Assembly: GCF_008642315.1 (NCBI RefSeq)
Contig: NZ_CP029192.1
Location: forward strand, 1,550,001 to 1,614,000
Direction: 5' to 3'
Source: Streptomyces venezuelae
GTDB lineage: Bacteria; Actinomycetota; Actinomycetes; Streptomycetales; Streptomycetaceae
Length of the DNA: 64,000 bases
Position 1 is the stretch's first letter. Each line of letters starts with the position of its first letter. The position numbers and the translations under genes were made by a program. Of the stretch, positions 8,612-15,951 are shown one piece after another. The notes beneath the pieces were generated by a model. The model was not told the origin of the DNA, searched no databases, and saw only the letters and a program-made list of their open reading frames with translations.

Positions 8612-9471
8612 CGTCCGGCCTCCCAGCGCCGCAGCGTCGGCAGTACGCCGATCCCGCGGGTCGCGTCGGCCGCCGCGTCCTCGTCGACCACGCCCAGGTA
8701 GCGGCGGCGCACCTCGTCGGAGGCGGCGAGTTCGTCGGCGGGCCCTGACAGGGCGACCTCGCCGACGTCGAGGACGTACGCGGTGGTGGCGAGCCGCAGT
8801 GCGAGGGCGGCGTTCTGCTCGACGAGGAGCACGGAGGTGCCCTGCGCGTTGATCTCGCGGATGGTGTCGGCGATGCGCGCGGCCATGAGCGGGGCGAGTC
8901 CCAGGGAGGGTTCGTCGAGGAGGAGCACGCGCGGCGAGGCCATGAGCGCCCTGCCGACCGCGAGCATCTGCTGCTCGCCGCCGGAGAGCAGTCCGGCGCG
9001 TTGGGCGCCGCGTTCGGCGAGCACGGGGAAGAGGGCGTGGACGCGTCGCAGGGCGTCCGCCCTGGCGGCGCGCGATCCGGTGGCGCCGAGCGATCCCGCC
9101 CGCAGGTTGTCGGTGACGGTCATCCGCGCGAACACCTGCCGCCCCTCGGGCACGTGGGAGATCCCGGCGGCGACGACCCGGTCCGCCGAGAGGCCGTCGA
9201 TGCGGCGCCCGTCGAAGTGGACGGACCCCGAGGTGAGCGCCCCGCCCTGGAAGGAGAGGGTGCGCGAAACGGCCCGCAGCAGCGTCGACTTGCCCGCGCC
9301 GTTGCCGCCGAGCACGGCGACGACGGTGCCGTGCGGCAGTTCGAGCGAGACGCGTCGCAACGCCCGCACGGGCCCGTACCCCACGGAGACATCCCGCACG
9401 ACAAGTCCCCCACCGTGCCCGGGCTGATTCCCCCGGCCCCCTCCCCTGTCCTCCGCATCCGAGCCGCCCAC
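8608..9471 (-). CDS. ABC transporter ATP-binding protein, LivF family
   Basis: This 287-residue ATPase is the first gene of the importer operon. It has Walker A GGNGAGKST, LSGGEQQMLAVGRAL signature, Walker B VLLLDEPSLGLAP and the switch histidine replaced in LLVEQNAALAL by Gln, normal for LivF proteins. GTG 9471 is chosen as start because AGGGAGG lies about seven bases upstream; the open frame continues to 9918 but runs into the divergent regulator. The C terminus has a short Ala/Asp-rich tail. Expression probably depends on the intergenic palindrome at 9597-9614. Confidence 0.88.
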   Translation of the reverse strand: MGGSDAEDRGGGRGNQPGHGGGLVVRDVSVGYGPVRALRRVSLELPHGTVVAVLGGNGAGKSTLLRAVSRTLSFQGGALTSGSVHFDGRRIDGLSADRVVAAGISHVPEGRQVFARMTVTDNLRAGSLGATGSRAARADALRRVHALFPVLAERGAQRAGLLSGGEQQMLAVGRALMASPRVLLLDEPSLGLAPLMAARIADTIREINAQGTSVLLVEQNAALALRLATTAYVLDVGEVALSGPADELAASDEVRRRYLGVVDEDAAADATRGIGVLPTLRRWEAGR

Positions 9472-9596
9472 GTACCGCCTCCCTCGTCCCGTACGGCACG
9501 TCCGCCGTCGTGTGGCGCTCACCCCAGCACCGCGAGGGCCGCCCGTCCACGGGCTGTGGGGGAAACGCTGCGGGAGACCACCGGTGGCGGCCCGCC

Positions 9597-9614
9597 GTTG
9601 TGCACGGGCACAAC
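9597..9614. promoter_or_regulatory. perfect palindrome, candidate operator of the PucR-type regulator
   Basis: GTTGTGC at 9597-9603 and GCACAAC at 9608-9614 form a perfect 7-bp inverted repeat with a 4-base spacer. It sits in the 241-base gap between the divergent importer operon and the PucR-type regulator, so it may control both. The rest of the gap shows no gene. Confidence 0.55.
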
Positions 9615-9712
9615 ACCCCGTGTCAGGGGCCTGCCGGAGGGGGCGGAGCAATGGCATCCTCCCCAGCAGCGCCGTGCCGACGGCGCCCTGGCGCGCGGCG
9701 ACGGGGGGAACG

Positions 9713-10936
9713 ATGAGCGGGCTCGCGAACGGACGCAGGCCTCGGACCGGACACGACTGGAAGCTCCTCAAGGAGGCGTGCACCGCGCTCCTGCCCCGGC
9801 TGCCCGAGCTGGTCGACCAGCATCTGCGGCAGCTCGGCGAGCACTCGTCGGTGTACGGGAGCGTCCTGCCGTACGACGTGCAGTGGCGGGAGGCCGAGGA
9901 GGCCATGCGGATCGGCATCGAGGCGATCTCGGCCCCGCGGGCCTCGCCGCGCCGCGACCTGGAGTACGCGGAGGAGGCGGGCCGGCGCCGTGCTCAACAG
10001 GGGCTTCCCCTGGACCTGTTGGTGCACTCGTACCGCAACGCGGGCTACCTCGTGTGGGACTCCCTCCTGGAGGGCACCGCGGGCAAGGACCCGGAGAAGC
10101 TCGCGGTCCTGATGCGTTCGGCCACGATGGTGTGGTCGGCGGTGGACGCGCAGGCGGCCGTGGCGTCGGACGCGTACCGCGCGACGGAGCTGGAGTTGCG
10201 GCGGCGCACCGACGAACAGTTGCAGGCGCTGCTCGACGCGCTCCTGGAGGGCAGGTCGGCGCCGGGGCTCGCCGCGCGGGCCGCCGCGGGCCTCGATCTG
10301 CCCGAGCACGGCCCGTACGCGGTGATCGTGCTCCGCGCGGAGCGGCGCGACGGACGTGAGGCGTTCCACCGGCAGATCCAGCGGGCCGGGTTCCGGTTCG
10401 TCTGGCGGATGCGGACGGACTGCGAGGTCGGCGTGGTCGCGCTCGGCGCGGACGAGGGTCTCGACGGTCTGGCCCGGCTGCTCGACGGGCGGTGCCCGGG
10501 GCCGGGCGGCATCAGCCCCGTCGTGGCCGGGCTCGCGGAGCTCGGCCACGCGCGACGGCTCGCGGAGCTGGCGCTGCGCACGTGTCCGCCGGACGCGACC
10601 GGCATCGTCCGGCTGGACCAGCGGATGCCGACGGCGCTGGTGGTGAGCCAGCCGGAGCTGGCGGGGCGGCTCGTGTCGGAGGTCCTCGGTGAGGTCCTCG
10701 CCCTCGAACCGGCCGACCGGGCCGTGCTGTTGGAGACGCTCGACGCCTGGCTGGCGTGCGAGGGCTCGGCGGGGCGGGCGGCCGGCCGCCTGTACTGCCA
10801 CCGCAACACCGTCTTCAACCGCCTGCGCCGCCTGGAACAGCTGACCGCGCGCTCACTGGCCCGCCCGCGGGACCTGGTGGAGGTGTCGCTCGCGGTGGAG
10901 GCGCACCGGCTCACGCAGCGGCAGGTCACGCACTGA
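9713..10936 (+). CDS. PucR-family transcriptional regulator
   Basis: This 407-residue protein has the PucR/CdaR layout: an N-terminal sensory region (residues about 1-160, containing DLEYAEEAGRRRAQQGLPLDLLVHSYR, typical of the actinobacterial version), a GGDEF-like middle domain, and a C-terminal helix-turn-helix with the diagnostic AGRLYCHRNTVFNRLRRLEQL. ATG 9713 has GGGGGAA just upstream and is preferred to an in-frame start at 9512, which would cover the palindrome. PucR proteins usually control nearby catabolic or transport genes in response to a nitrogen or carbon source. The divergent importer is the obvious target. The last 11 bases overlap the convergent DUF4239 gene. Confidence 0.88.
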   Translation: MSGLANGRRPRTGHDWKLLKEACTALLPRLPELVDQHLRQLGEHSSVYGSVLPYDVQWREAEEAMRIGIEAISAPRASPRRDLEYAEEAGRRRAQQGLPLDLLVHSYRNAGYLVWDSLLEGTAGKDPEKLAVLMRSATMVWSAVDAQAAVASDAYRATELELRRRTDEQLQALLDALLEGRSAPGLAARAAAGLDLPEHGPYAVIVLRAERRDGREAFHRQIQRAGFRFVWRMRTDCEVGVVALGADEGLDGLARLLDGRCPGPGGISPVVAGLAELGHARRLAELALRTCPPDATGIVRLDQRMPTALVVSQPELAGRLVSEVLGEVLALEPADRAVLLETLDAWLACEGSAGRAAGRLYCHRNTVFNRLRRLEQLTARSLARPRDLVEVSLAVEAHRLTQRQVTH

Positions 10937-11681
10937 TCAGGTCCTGGAAGGCCGTCGTCGTCTCCGACGCGGTCCTGCCGAACGGCGCGTCGAAGTTCCA
11001 CACCAGGAAGAGGAGGAAGGCGATCAGGGCGCTGAAGGTCCCGGCCAGCAGCAGCTCCCTGGACGAGCGTCTGATCTGCAGCGTGAAGATCAGTCCGACC
11101 GTGACGAATGCCCCGGCGACGAGGCCGAACCAGACCACGCCGGGCAGGGTCTCCTCCGCGTTGTCGGCCCGCGCCCTGCGCGCCTCGTCGGCGGCGGCCA
11201 CCTGGTCGAGGAGCGGCTGGTAGGTCTGCGCCTCCAGTTCGCTCGCGGGCGGGCGGCGGGCGATGTCCCGGCGCAGCGTGTCGAGGAGTTCGCCGCCCCG
11301 GTCCGTGAGCCGGTGCTCCTCGATCATGTGCGGCCACTCGACGGTGGTCACGTGCTCGCTGTAGCGCCGTACGTCGCGCTCGACGCGTTCCCGCGCGTCC
11401 GCCGGGTAGACCTGCACACGCCTGCTGATCTCGTGCAGGGCCTGTGCCTCGTCGCGGGTGCCGTCCTGGGCGGCGCCGCGGGCCTCCCAGACACCGGCGA
11501 TGGCGAGGCCGAGGACGATCGCGTACACGACGCCGACCATCATCACCATGTACTCCAGGACGTCCGGCGTCTCGCTGGTGTCGTCGTCCTCGGGCACCCT
11601 GCGGTGTCTGATCACGGTCACGGCCAGCACGATCGCGCAGGCCAGCACCATGGCCAGACCGAGTACGAACCATTCCGTCAC
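10926..11681 (-). CDS. DUF4239 (bestrophin-like) membrane protein
   Basis: This 251-residue protein has four predicted membrane segments, two N-terminal (residues about 5-24 and 45-66) and two C-terminal (about 185-207 and 212-232), around a soluble helical segment rich in Arg/Glu. That is the DUF4239 arrangement. The function of the family is unknown; a distant likeness to bestrophin-type channels has been noted for it. GTG 11681 overlaps the TGA of the upstream gene in a GTGA, with GGAGG six bases before, so both genes are coupled. The 3' end overlaps the convergent regulator gene by 11 bases. Confidence 0.82.
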   Translation of the reverse strand: MTEWFVLGLAMVLACAIVLAVTVIRHRRVPEDDDTSETPDVLEYMVMMVGVVYAIVLGLAIAGVWEARGAAQDGTRDEAQALHEISRRVQVYPADARERVERDVRRYSEHVTTVEWPHMIEEHRLTDRGGELLDTLRRDIARRPPASELEAQTYQPLLDQVAAADEARRARADNAEETLPGVVWFGLVAGAFVTVGLIFTLQIRRSSRELLLAGTFSALIAFLLFLVWNFDAPFGRTASETTTAFQDLISA

Positions 11682-12319
11682 GAGGGGCCTCCGGAGGGCG
11701 GGGTGGGGCGGGAAGCGGCGCCGGACGTGCCGGACGCGGCGGAGCGGGAGCGCGGACGCAGCAGCGCGGCGGCGAGGACCGCGGGGGTGGTGACGACCAT
11801 CGTGGTGGTGACCATGGACCGCCCGCCCTCGCGCTCGGGCTTCTCGGCGGGGCGGTAGCCGGGCGCCGAGAGGGCGGGGCGGGGCGGTGGGCCGGGTGCG
11901 GGGCGCGCGGGGCGGGATTCCAGGCGTACGGGGACGTGGAGTTCCCGCACGCGGGGCGCGGCGCGGGGCGGGCGGTCGGCGGGGGGCGCGGGGGCGGGTG
12001 GTCCGGCCGCGCGGGGGGCCGCTTTCGCGGGCGGGGCGGGCGGGGCGCCGGGGCCCGGCGGGGCATGCCGCTCGGGCACGACATCGGGTACGACATCGGT
12101 CTTCACGGCTACGGCTACGTCGGCGTGGGCGTCTGCGTCGCCGCGGACGCCCGGGCGGTCCTCGCGGCAGATCTCGAGCCGCTCCGAGAGGACCACGCCG
12201 AGCGCGCCCGCGTACGTGTCCACGTGCGCGCCGACCTGCGCGTCAACAGTCAGACCCGGCACCGGGCACAGGCTCACGACGATGCCGAGACCGCCGCCGA
12301 GCCGCGCCCACCCGGTCAA
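11678..12319 (-). CDS. proline-rich protein of unknown function, coupled to DUF4239 gene
   Basis: A 213-residue protein is read from TTG 12319, which has AAGGAG six bases upstream; a GTG at 12355 is the alternative. The N terminus (ARLGGGLGIVVSLCPVPGLTVDA) looks like a weak signal or membrane segment. The middle, about residues 85-150, is a Pro/Ala/Arg-rich low-complexity stretch, and a short hydrophobic segment (TTTMVVTTPAVLAAALL) lies near the C terminus. No family is recognised. Evidence that it is real: the GTGA overlap and good ribosome site of the next gene depend on this frame. It could be a secreted or membrane-associated partner of the DUF4239 protein, but that is inference. Confidence 0.5.
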   Translation of the reverse strand: MTGWARLGGGLGIVVSLCPVPGLTVDAQVGAHVDTYAGALGVVLSERLEICREDRPGVRGDADAHADVAVAVKTDVVPDVVPERHAPPGPGAPPAPPAKAAPRAAGPPAPAPPADRPPRAAPRVRELHVPVRLESRPARPAPGPPPRPALSAPGYRPAEKPEREGGRSMVTTTMVVTTPAVLAAALLRPRSRSAASGTSGAASRPTPPSGGPS

Positions 12320-12413
12320 GATCGACTCCTTCTCACGTAGAGAAGAAACGATCACGTTCCCGGTTCGACACGGGTGGGACTTTCAGGGCCGGGGCTCGCA
12401 GGGCCCGGGGCCC

Positions 12414-13598
12414 TCAGACCAGGAAGTCGCGGGCGATCCCCTCCGCCACCGTCTCCAGGATCGGGCCCGCCTCGGCGATGCACCGCGCCACGTCCGGCTC
12501 GACGTCGGTCAGGGCGTATGCGCGGCGGATGCCCGCCTTGCCGAGGACCTCCGGGGCGAGCGCGAGACGGCCGCAGACCGCGACGACCTCGATCCCGGCG
12601 GCCCGCGCGGCCGCGGCCACGCCCGCCGGTGCCTTGCCGTGCAGGGTCTGCTCGTCGAGCGAGCCCTCACCGGTGATGACGAGCGTCGCCCGCTCCAGGG
12701 CGGGCGCGAAGCCGAGCACGTCGAGCATGACCTCGATGCCGGGCCGGAAGCCCGCGCCGAGACCGACCAGCGCGCCGTACCCGATGCCGCCCGCTGCTCC
12801 GGCGCCCGGCGACTGCGCGTACTCCGCGGCCTTGGGGCCGATCGCCTTCTCCAGGACCGTGGCGTAGTGGGCGAGGGCGGCGTCCAGCGCGGCGACGTCC
12901 GCCGGGTCGGCGCCCTTCTGCGGGCCGTAGACCGCGGGGGCGCCCTTCGGCCCGGTCAGCGGGTTGTCGACGTCGCTGGCGAGCACGATCTCGACGTCCT
13001 TCAGGCGCGGGTCGAGGCCCGACAGGTCGGCGGTCGCCAGGTCCTTCAGCGGGCCGCCGCCGGGCGCGACGGGCTCGCCGTCGGCGTCCAGGAAGCGCGC
13101 GCCGAGCGCCGCCAGCATGCCGGCGCCGCCGTCGGTCGTGGCGCTGCCGCCGACGCCGAAGACGATGGTGCGGGCGCCCGCTTCGAGCGCCGCGCGGATC
13201 AGCTCTCCGGAGCCGTACGTCGTGGACGTGAGCGGCGCGAAGACGCCCTCGGGGAGCAGCTGGAGACCCGAGGCCTCGGCCATCTCCACGACGGCTGTGC
13301 CGTCCTTCAGCGCGTACGCCGCCGTCACCTCGTTGCCGAGCGGGCCCGTGACACGCACCTCGCGGCGCTCGAAGCCACCCGCGACGGCCGCGGCGACCGT
13401 GCCGTCACCGCCGTCGGCGACGGGCAGCGCCTCGACCGTGACGCCGGGGGCGACCCGGTGCAGCCCGGCCGTCACCCGCTCCGCGACCTGCACGGCCGTG
13501 AGCGAGCCCTTGAACTTGTCCGCGGCGATGAGCACGCGCTGCACACGCTCGTCGTGAGCCTGCTGCTCGTGTCCCGCCGTCCCTGCAGCGTCCGCCAC
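12414..13598 (-). CDS. glxK: glycerate kinase
   Basis: This 394-residue enzyme belongs to the GarK/GlxK glycerate kinase family, which phosphorylates D-glycerate to phosphoglycerate and so links glyoxylate metabolism to glycolysis. Seen motifs: VLIAADKFKGSLTA at the N terminus, PVADGGDGTV, FGVGGSATTDGGAGML, LASDVDNPLTGPKGA, FGPQ-like VYGPQKGA and LVITGEGSLDEQTLHGK. The start at GTG 13598 has AGGGGA about seven bases upstream; the frame stays open to 13946 but lacks a better site. It is transcribed alone, divergent from the BCCT gene, with a long inverted repeat between them. Confidence 0.9.
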   Translation of the reverse strand: MADAAGTAGHEQQAHDERVQRVLIAADKFKGSLTAVQVAERVTAGLHRVAPGVTVEALPVADGGDGTVAAAVAGGFERREVRVTGPLGNEVTAAYALKDGTAVVEMAEASGLQLLPEGVFAPLTSTTYGSGELIRAALEAGARTIVFGVGGSATTDGGAGMLAALGARFLDADGEPVAPGGGPLKDLATADLSGLDPRLKDVEIVLASDVDNPLTGPKGAPAVYGPQKGADPADVAALDAALAHYATVLEKAIGPKAAEYAQSPGAGAAGGIGYGALVGLGAGFRPGIEVMLDVLGFAPALERATLVITGEGSLDEQTLHGKAPAGVAAAARAAGIEVVAVCGRLALAPEVLGKAGIRRAYALTDVEPDVARCIAEAGPILETVAEGIARDFLV

Positions 13599-13687
13599 CT
13601 TGGTTTCCCCTTGCTTTCGGGCCTTGCTCGCGTCAAGGCAGTCGCGCCGCTGCGACCATAACCGCAGACGGGGGCCGCTGCCCATGG

Positions 13688-13719
13688 CCGCCGGGACGTG
13701 AGACGGCGCGTCCCGGCGG
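13688..13719. promoter_or_regulatory. 11-bp inverted repeat between glxK and the BCCT gene
   Basis: CCGCCGGGACG at 13688-13698 is perfectly repeated in inverse at 13709-13719 with a 10-base spacer. It ends 34 bases before the BCCT start codon, so it is either an operator or a hairpin in the leader RNA. Confidence 0.45.
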
Positions 13720-13753
13720 AAAATCCCCGGATATCGCCCCATAGTGGTGCGCC

Positions 13754-15478
13754 ATGAGTACGGAAATGATCGATCAGCCCCGTCCCGGTGACGGTCCGCC
13801 GGGCCCTCCCCCGGGCGACCGCGACCCTGCGGAGGGATCACCTCCGGACGGCACCCCCGACTACCTGGTCGTCGGCGTCGGCGTCGCCGCGGTGCTCGGG
13901 GTGGTCGCCTGGGCCGCGCTCGGCAAACGGTCCTTCGACCGAGCATCCGACAGCGCCCTCGGCTGGGTCCTCGACAACTTCGCCTGGCTCTTCGTGATCG
14001 CCGCGGACGTCTTCCTCGTCCTGTGCGTGGTGCTCGCGCTGAGCCGCTTCGGCCGGATCCGTCTCGGCACGGACGACGCGCGGCCCGAGTTCACGAACCT
14101 CGCGTGGATCGCGATGATGTTCAGTGCGGGCATGGGCATCGGTCTGATGTTCTACGGCGTCGGCGAGCCGCTGACCCACTACCTGGAGCCCCTGCCGTCC
14201 TCGGCCGCCGCGCCCCGCTCCGGCGCCGCGGCCCGCACCGCCCTTGAGTACTCCTTCTTCCACTGGACGCTGACACCCTGGGCGATCTACGGCATCGTGG
14301 GCCTCGCCCTCGCCTACGCGGGCTTCCGCAAGGGCCGCGGCAACCGGCTCAGCTCCGTCTTCGTACCGATCCTCGGCGCCCGGCGGGCGGCGGGCAGGCC
14401 CGGCCGGATCATCGACCTGCTCGCGGTCTTCGCCACCGTCTTCGGCACGGCGACCAGCCTCGGCGTCGGCGCGCTCCAGGTCGCCACGGGACTCAACCTC
14501 ACGACGGGCGTGGAGAATTCGACCACCCTCCAGCTCGTCATCATCGTCTCGCTCGGCGCCGCCTTCGTGCTCTCGGCCTTCTCCGGGGTGCACAAGGGCG
14601 TGAAGTGGCTCAGCACCCTCAACATCATGCTGGCCGCCTGCCTGATGCTGTTCGTCTTCGTCCTCGGACCGACCGTCTACATCCTGGACGCGATCCCCGC
14701 GAGCGTCGGCGGCTACCTCCACCAGCTCCTCCCGATGGCCTCGCGCACCGGCGCCTTCACCGACAGCGACTGGCTCGGCGCCTGGACGGTCTTCTACTGG
14801 GCGTGGTGGCTGTCCTGGGCCCCCTTCGTCGGCACGTTCATCGCCCGCATCTCCCACGGCAGGACCATCCGCGAGTTCCTGATCGGCGTCCTCCTCGTGC
14901 CGAGCGGCGCCACCGTCGTCTGGTTCTGCGTGATGGGCGGCACCGGCATCCGGCTCGACGCGACCGGCAAGGTCGACATGGCGGGGAAGATCGAGGAGGG
15001 GGCGGAGGCCTCGCTCTTCGCGATGCTGGACGCGCTGCCGCTCGGCACGGTCACGTCGTGGGTCGCGATGATCCTGGTGATGACGTACTTCGTCACGAGC
15101 GCGGATTCCGCGTCGCTGGTGATGGGCTCGCTCAGCAGCCGCGGCTCCCTGCACCCGCCGACCTGGCTGGTCGTCACCTGGGGTGTCCTCATGGCGGCGG
15201 TGGCCGCGGTGCTCCTGGTCGCGGGCGGCCTGGACTCGCTGCAGAGCGCGACGATCCTGGTGGCGCTGCCGTTCGTCGTGGTGATGCTGGCGCTGTGCTG
15301 GGCGCTCCTGAAGGAGCTGCGCAAGGACCCGGGCGCCGGCCCGGCACGCGGCCAGGCGCTGCACGGGCTGCGGGACGCGGTGCGCACGATGGTCGGCGAG
15401 GCGATGACCGAACAGACACCGGACCGCCACCACCGTCTCCGCCGGATCGCCAGGTCCCGCAGCCAGGACGGGGACTGA
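13754..15478 (+). CDS. BCCT-family transporter (betaine/carnitine/choline type)
   Basis: This 574-residue protein has about twelve membrane segments between residues 36 and 525. It carries BCCT hallmarks: FSAGMGIGLMFYGVGEPLTHY, HWTLTPWAIYGIVGLALAYAGFRKGRGNRLSS and WAWWLSWAPFVGTFIARISHGRTIREF, which hold the aromatic residues that bind quaternary ammonium substrates. It would take up glycine betaine, choline or a related compatible solute by ion symport. A Pro/Gly-rich N-terminal stretch of about 35 residues and a charged C-terminal tail may be the osmosensing parts, as known for BetP, though no sequence proof exists here. Confidence 0.92.
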   Translation: MSTEMIDQPRPGDGPPGPPPGDRDPAEGSPPDGTPDYLVVGVGVAAVLGVVAWAALGKRSFDRASDSALGWVLDNFAWLFVIAADVFLVLCVVLALSRFGRIRLGTDDARPEFTNLAWIAMMFSAGMGIGLMFYGVGEPLTHYLEPLPSSAAAPRSGAAARTALEYSFFHWTLTPWAIYGIVGLALAYAGFRKGRGNRLSSVFVPILGARRAAGRPGRIIDLLAVFATVFGTATSLGVGALQVATGLNLTTGVENSTTLQLVIIVSLGAAFVLSAFSGVHKGVKWLSTLNIMLAACLMLFVFVLGPTVYILDAIPASVGGYLHQLLPMASRTGAFTDSDWLGAWTVFYWAWWLSWAPFVGTFIARISHGRTIREFLIGVLLVPSGATVVWFCVMGGTGIRLDATGKVDMAGKIEEGAEASLFAMLDALPLGTVTSWVAMILVMTYFVTSADSASLVMGSLSSRGSLHPPTWLVVTWGVLMAAVAAVLLVAGGLDSLQSATILVALPFVVVMLALCWALLKELRKDPGAGPARGQALHGLRDAVRTMVGEAMTEQTPDRHHRLRRIARSRSQDGD

Positions 15479-15547
15479 ACCGGCGATGAGGGTGCGGGAT
15501 GCGTGAACCGGCGTCATGTGCGGCCGCGTTGGCCGCACAATGATCCC

Positions 15548-15949
15548 ATGCCTGAGTACCTGGAACTCGACCTGGCCGGGGCCGCGCTGCGCGTCGAGCT
15601 CGCCGACGTGGGGCAGGCCCCCGAATCCGGCGACCTGCCGCCGGAGTTCGGCGTGCCGGGGGCCGTCTCCGCCGGCGGGCGGGTCACGGCCCTCGCCGCC
15701 GACGCGCTGCGGGCCACGCTGCGGCCGCTGGGCCCGCTCCTCGACGAGGTGCACGCGTCGGTGTCCCGGGCCGAGCACCCGCCCGCGGAGTTCACGGTCG
15801 ACTTCGGCATCGAGGTCGGCAAGGACCTCAAACTCGGCATCGCGGGGGTGAAGGGGTCGGCCACCATGACCGTGTCGGCGACGTGGCGGCGTACGGAAGG
15901 GTCCGGTGCGGGAGCCGACGGGACGCCCGGCGGCACCACCGGGTCGTAG
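15548..15949 (+). CDS. trypco1-like protein (trypsin-co-occurring domain), CU044_2847 family
   Basis: This small 133-residue protein begins MPEYLELDLAGAALRVEL and shows the pattern of the trypsin-co-occurring domain: a beta-rich start, a helix (ADALRATLRPLGPLLDEVHASV), then AEFTVDFGIEVGKDLKLGIAGVKGSATMTVSATW. It ends in a Gly/Thr-rich tail. The next gene is a trypsin-like protease whose GTG lies two bases after this stop, so the two are translated together. Small proteins of this kind next to proteases and MoxR ATPases have been described in multidomain conflict systems; it may be a substrate or regulator of the protease. The family call is from memory of sequence features and moderately firm. 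Confidence 0.72.
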   Translation: MPEYLELDLAGAALRVELADVGQAPESGDLPPEFGVPGAVSAGGRVTALAADALRATLRPLGPLLDEVHASVSRAEHPPAEFTVDFGIEVGKDLKLGIAGVKGSATMTVSATWRRTEGSGAGADGTPGGTTGS

Positions 15950-15951
15950 CC

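Noticed and set aside
12216..13661. A 481-residue plus-strand open frame opposite glxK
   Set aside because: Glycerate kinase motifs are on the minus strand; this frame is compositionally a shadow.
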